DNA of 7,182 nucleotides from IDS-8 sp035304285 (GTDB lineage Bacteria; Pseudomonadota; Gammaproteobacteria; Steroidobacterales; Woeseiaceae). Shown in pieces: positions 4,706 through 7,182 of the stretch. Below the pieces are notes generated by a model, which was not told the origin of the DNA, did not search any database, and saw only the letters and a list, made by a program, of their open reading frames with translations. Location: the NCBI GenBank assembly GCA_035304285.1, contig DATGQI010000196.1, positions 1-7,182 on the forward strand, written 5' to 3'. Position numbers and translations under genes: made by a program. Position 1 is the stretch's first letter, and each line of letters begins with the position of its first letter.

Positions 4706-6669
4706 CCCATCAGCGCGCGTTCTGCCTGCTTCAGTTCGCCGGGCGCGCCGAAAAGCACCAGTGCGTCCCCCGCCTGCAACTCAAGGTCCGGCGGCGGCCT
4801 GAGCAGTCGCTCGCCCTCTCGCACCAACGCGGTTACCACCACGCCGTCGAGCGACAGGTCGGCAAGGCTGCGGCCGATCGCGGGGCTCTTGTCCACGAGC
4901 GCCACGGAATGCAAGCGGTCCGCGTCTCGCGGACCCTCAGATTCCGCGAGAACGTCGCCATGGAAAAACTCGCGCATGGAGCGGTAACGAGTGGCGCGCT
5001 GCTCCTGCATGCGCCGCATCACCCGTGATTGGGGCACGCCCAGCAGCAGCAGGGCTTGAGACGCGATCATCAAACCGGCTTCCAGGGTTTCCGGCACGAC
5101 CTCGGCGGCACCGGCCTCGCGTAACTCCTCGACGTGCGTCTCATCCCGTGTTCGCACCATCACCGGCAGGTCGGGGCGCAGTAGTTTCGAATGTTCGAGT
5201 GCCCGACGCGCCGCGGCGATGTCCTCGTGTGCGATGACGAGGAGGCGGGCCTTGGCGAGGCCAAGGGCGTCGAGAATATCGCGCTGCGCCGCATCACCGT
5301 AGAACACCGGTTCACCCGCAAGATGTGCCTCGCTGACGCGCGCGGAGTCGAGATCCAGCGCCACGTAGGGAAACTTCTCCTCTTCCAGGAAATGCCCGAC
5401 GCTCTGCCCGATGCGTCCGTAGCCGCAAATGATTACGTGGTCCGACAGGGAACCCGCAATCTCGGGCGTGACGCGCGGCAGGTTCGGATTCTCCTTCCGT
5501 GGCGGCCGCGATGCGAAGAGACTGGCGATGCCATGGTTGTAGCGGATGAGCAAAGGCGCAGCGATGATGGAGAAAAGAACGGCGGTCAGCACGATCTGCC
5601 CGACACGCGCGTCCACAGCCCCGGACGTCAGCGCGATCGCGATGAGTGCGAAGCCGAATTCTCCACCGGTAGCGAGCATCAGGCCGGTTCGCCAGGCGGT
5701 GAGCGAGTCGACGCCAGACCAGCGCACGATCGCAGTGACGATCAGGATCTTGCTGATCATCAGTACCGCGGTGCCGAGCAGTGCCCACTGCCAGATTTGC
5801 GGAACGGTGGACGGATCGAACAGCATGCCGATGCCGATGAAGAACAACCCCAGCAGAACGTCGCGAAAAGGACGGATGGTGGATTCCACCTGGTGGCGAA
5901 ACTCGGTTTCGCCTAACACCATGCCTGCCAGGAATGCGCCGAACGCCATCGAAAGTCCCAGCTGGTTGGTGGTCCACGCTGCAAGCAACGACACAAACAG
6001 GACCGTCAGCGTGAACAGTTCGGCGGATCGCCGCTCCGCGACCAAGTGGAACAACGGCCGTAGCAGCCATCGCCCCGCGAAGAAGACCGCGGCGAAGGCG
6101 AGCACGGCTTTGGCCATGGCCCAGCCAAGTGCGTTGAGCAGGGCGCCGGCGCCGGCAGCCGCGCCGAGTACCGGAATCACCACCACGAACGGGACTGCCG
6201 TGACATCCTGGAATACCGACATGGCCAGTCCCAGCCTGCCGTGGCGGCTCATGTCCTCGCCCTGTTCCGCAAGCTGCTTGGAGATGACCGTAGTGGAAGA
6301 TTGCGCGAATACCGCCCCGACCACGAATGCCGCCGCGATCGGCAGGCCGATAAGCCAGCCGATTGCTCCGACGACAATGGTCGTGAGTGCTACCTGGCCG
6401 GTCCCGAGACCCAGTACCTGGTGCCGCATCGCGTGAATTTGCGGCAAGGAAAAGTTGAGGCCGATCGTGAACAGCAGGAACACGATGCCGAACTCGGCCA
6501 GCGCGCGCACCTGCGTGGCATCGACGACCGGCCCCATCGTGTACGGTCCCAACACCAGCCCGACCAGCAGGTAACCGAGGCTGGTGGGAATGTGCATGCG
6601 CTGAAAAGCGACGATGATTGCGACTGCAATGCCGAGGAGAACGAGGATCTGGGCAAAGGATTCTTCCAT
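4702..6669 (-). CDS. CPA2-family monovalent cation:proton antiporter with RCK_N and RCK_C domains (KefB/YbaL-like)
   Basis: This 655-residue inner-membrane protein is expected to exchange K+ (or Na+) for H+. Residues 5-380 form the Na+/H+ exchanger domain with about 12 membrane helices. Markers include GYLLVGLVLGPYTMG (32-46), FGIVFLLFTIGLNF (60-73), SSTTVISKQL (124-133), SVFQDVTAVP (151-160) carrying the conserved acidic Asp155 of the transport core, LFFIGIGMLFD (275-285) and ATGGEFGFAL (333-342). An RCK_N/TrkA-N nucleotide-binding domain follows at about 410-530, with CGYGRIGQ (415-422) as the GxGxxG loop and Asp439 at the end of the second strand. An RCK_C/TrkA-C domain is at about 585-653, ending DALVLFGAPGEL. 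Length and order fit KefB, KefC and YbaL, but glutathione gating cannot be assigned by eye, and no KefF/KefG-type ancillary gene is nearby. ATG 6669 lacks a good Shine-Dalgarno sequence. The gene is divergent from the DUF937 gene and convergent with the lipoprotein gene. Confidence 0.93.
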   Translation of the reverse strand: MEESFAQILVLLGIAVAIIVAFQRMHIPTSLGYLLVGLVLGPYTMGPVVDATQVRALAEFGIVFLLFTIGLNFSLPQIHAMRHQVLGLGTGQVALTTIVVGAIGWLIGLPIAAAFVVGAVFAQSSTTVISKQLAEQGEDMSRHGRLGLAMSVFQDVTAVPFVVVIPVLGAAAGAGALLNALGWAMAKAVLAFAAVFFAGRWLLRPLFHLVAERRSAELFTLTVLFVSLLAAWTTNQLGLSMAFGAFLAGMVLGETEFRHQVESTIRPFRDVLLGLFFIGIGMLFDPSTVPQIWQWALLGTAVLMISKILIVTAIVRWSGVDSLTAWRTGLMLATGGEFGFALIAIALTSGAVDARVGQIVLTAVLFSIIAAPLLIRYNHGIASLFASRPPRKENPNLPRVTPEIAGSLSDHVIICGYGRIGQSVGHFLEEEKFPYVALDLDSARVSEAHLAGEPVFYGDAAQRDILDALGLAKARLLVIAHEDIAAARRALEHSKLLRPDLPVMVRTRDETHVEELREAGAAEVVPETLEAGLMIASQALLLLGVPQSRVMRRMQEQRATRYRSMREFFHGDVLAESEGPRDADRLHSVALVDKSPAIGRSLADLSLDGVVVTALVREGERLLRPPPDLELQAGDALVLFGAPGELKQAERALMG

Positions 6670-6871
6670 CCGGGGGCTGCAACGTCCTTATCGATCAGTA
6701 GCTTCCCGCACATGATACAACGGGGGCGCAAGCCCTTGCTGCCTCTGCTATCGGCTCGAGTGAGACGAGTAAGAAGATCAACGCAATACGCCTTATGTCC
6801 CTCGATATCCGCGTGAATAGGTCTACACTGAACGTGGGGGGTTCGTTTAAGGACATCAAAGGAAATCGGTA
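6670..6871. other. Divergent intergenic region between the antiporter and DUF937 genes
   Basis: This 202-bp stretch is the longest gene-free segment in the window. Its right part carries the sigma-S-like promoter and ribosome site for the DUF937 gene. Its left part must hold the antiporter promoter, but I see no hexamer pair with convincing spacing on the minus strand. There is also no RNA gene, strong hairpin or repeat array in it. Confidence 0.6.
6822..6832 (+). promoter_or_regulatory. Sigma-S-type promoter (-10 region) for the DUF937 gene
   Basis: TCTACACTGAA matches 10 of 11 positions of KCTAYRCTTRA, the extended -10 consensus described for E. coli sigma-S promoters. The core hexamer TACACT (6824-6829) lies 16 bases after TCGATA (6802-6807), which matches the -35 consensus at four of six positions. 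Transcription would start near 6836-6838, leaving a leader of about 35 bases with AAAGGA (6858-6863) in place before ATG 6872. Stationary-phase or stress control is inferred from this match. Confidence 0.6.
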
Positions 6872-7182
6872 ATGAATCTCACAGACATACTGGAACGCGC
6901 CGGTGGCAGCGAAAGCATCGGCAAGCTGGCGGCGCAACTCGGCGTAGACAAGGCGGACGCACAAAAACTCATTGGTTCATTGTCCCCGGCACTGCTGCAG
7001 GGAATGCGCAGGCAGACGGAATCGCCCGACAGTCGTGCGGGGCTCGAGCGGGCGCTGCAAAGTGAGCGGCACCAACGCTACCTCGACGATCCGGACCGGC
7101 TGACGGACGAGGACGCCCGGGAGGACGGCAACAATATCCTGGGCCACCTGTTCGGCAGCAAGGACGTGAGCCGCGGCGTTGC
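6872..7182 (+). CDS. DUF937 domain protein, N-terminal part (3' truncated by window)
   Basis: The frame is open from ATG 6872 to the window edge (103 full codons plus two bases), so the C-terminus is missing. The first about 50 residues are helical (MNLTDILERAGGSESIGKLA, then a helix-turn-helix-sized repeat to SLSPALLQGMRR). A charged, Asp-rich region follows, then GNNILGHLFGSKDVSRGV (86-103), which is the signature of DUF937 (YidB-like) proteins. These small soluble proteins are widespread and have no established function. The start is supported by AAAGGA (6858-6863), 8 bases before the ATG, and by the promoter at 6822-6832. No signal peptide is present, so it is probably cytoplasmic. The sigma-S-like promoter suggests a role under stress or in stationary phase, by inference. 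Confidence 0.85.
   Translation, partial: MNLTDILERAGGSESIGKLAAQLGVDKADAQKLIGSLSPALLQGMRRQTESPDSRAGLERALQSERHQRYLDDPDRLTDEDAREDGNNILGHLFGSKDVSRGV

Noticed and set aside
5191..6436. Plus-strand open frames of 241 and 296 codons opposite the antiporter
   Set aside because: Low-complexity translations without signal or domain, lying wholly inside a well-supported minus-strand gene with full transport and RCK motifs.
4702..6669. Naming the antiporter kefB or kefC
   Set aside because: Glutathione-gating residues could not be verified by eye and no ancillary kefF/kefG-like gene is adjacent; only the CPA2/RCK architecture is supported.
5312..6682. Minus-strand 456-codon frame overlapping the antiporter in another frame
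   Set aside because: Arg/His/Gly-rich out-of-frame translation of the antiporter; no independent coding evidence.
6755..6776. Small repeat/inverted repeat around CTCGAGTGAGACGAG in the intergenic region
   Set aside because: Only a 4-5 bp match, expected by chance at this base composition.

Overview
The window reads as a high-GC Gram-negative chromosome, most likely a gammaproteobacterium. The signs are a Pseudomonas-type hut gene order, a Tat-exported molybdoenzyme with a periplasmic cytochrome c, a lipoprotein with a Lol-style +2 residue, and a promoter matching the enterobacterial sigma-S consensus. No genus can be named from this sequence. There are no RNA genes, CRISPR arrays, insertion sequences or phage genes. 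Coding density is very high, and the longest gene-free stretch is about 200 bases (6670-6871).

Layout. (1) 1-1246: the 3' end of histidine ammonia-lyase (hutH) followed by N-formylglutamate deformylase (hutG), the first and last steps of the five-step histidine degradation route; other hut genes probably lie upstream of the window. (2) 1243-2908: a Tat-exported molybdenum-cofactor enzyme of the sulfite oxidase family, sharing an ATGA overlap with hutG, then a small monohaem c-type cytochrome starting 1 nt after it. They form a dehydrogenase/electron-acceptor pair of the SorAB kind. All genes from hutH to the cytochrome run in one direction with almost no gaps, so they could be one transcript although the functions are unrelated. 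(3) 2993-4690: a compact envelope cluster of a secreted SYLF/Ysc84-domain protein, a small multi-spanning membrane protein whose true start is uncertain, and a lipoprotein of unknown function. (4) 4702-6669, minus strand: a CPA2-family monovalent cation:proton antiporter with RCK_N and RCK_C regulatory domains, converging on the lipoprotein gene with 11 bp between stop codons. (5) 6872 to the end: a DUF937 protein, cut by the window edge, divergent from the antiporter and preceded by a strong sigma-S-like promoter.

Nothing here amounts to a clearly new defence or mobile system. The most unusual points are fine-scale. Two successive ATGA junctions flank a five-codon mini-ORF between hutH and hutG. 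The SYLF stop overlaps a possible CTG start (CTGA) for the next gene, whose frame is open about 50 codons upstream of the first conventional start. One hairpin contains both stop codons of the convergent pair. The molybdoenzyme has non-canonical residues in its substrate pocket.
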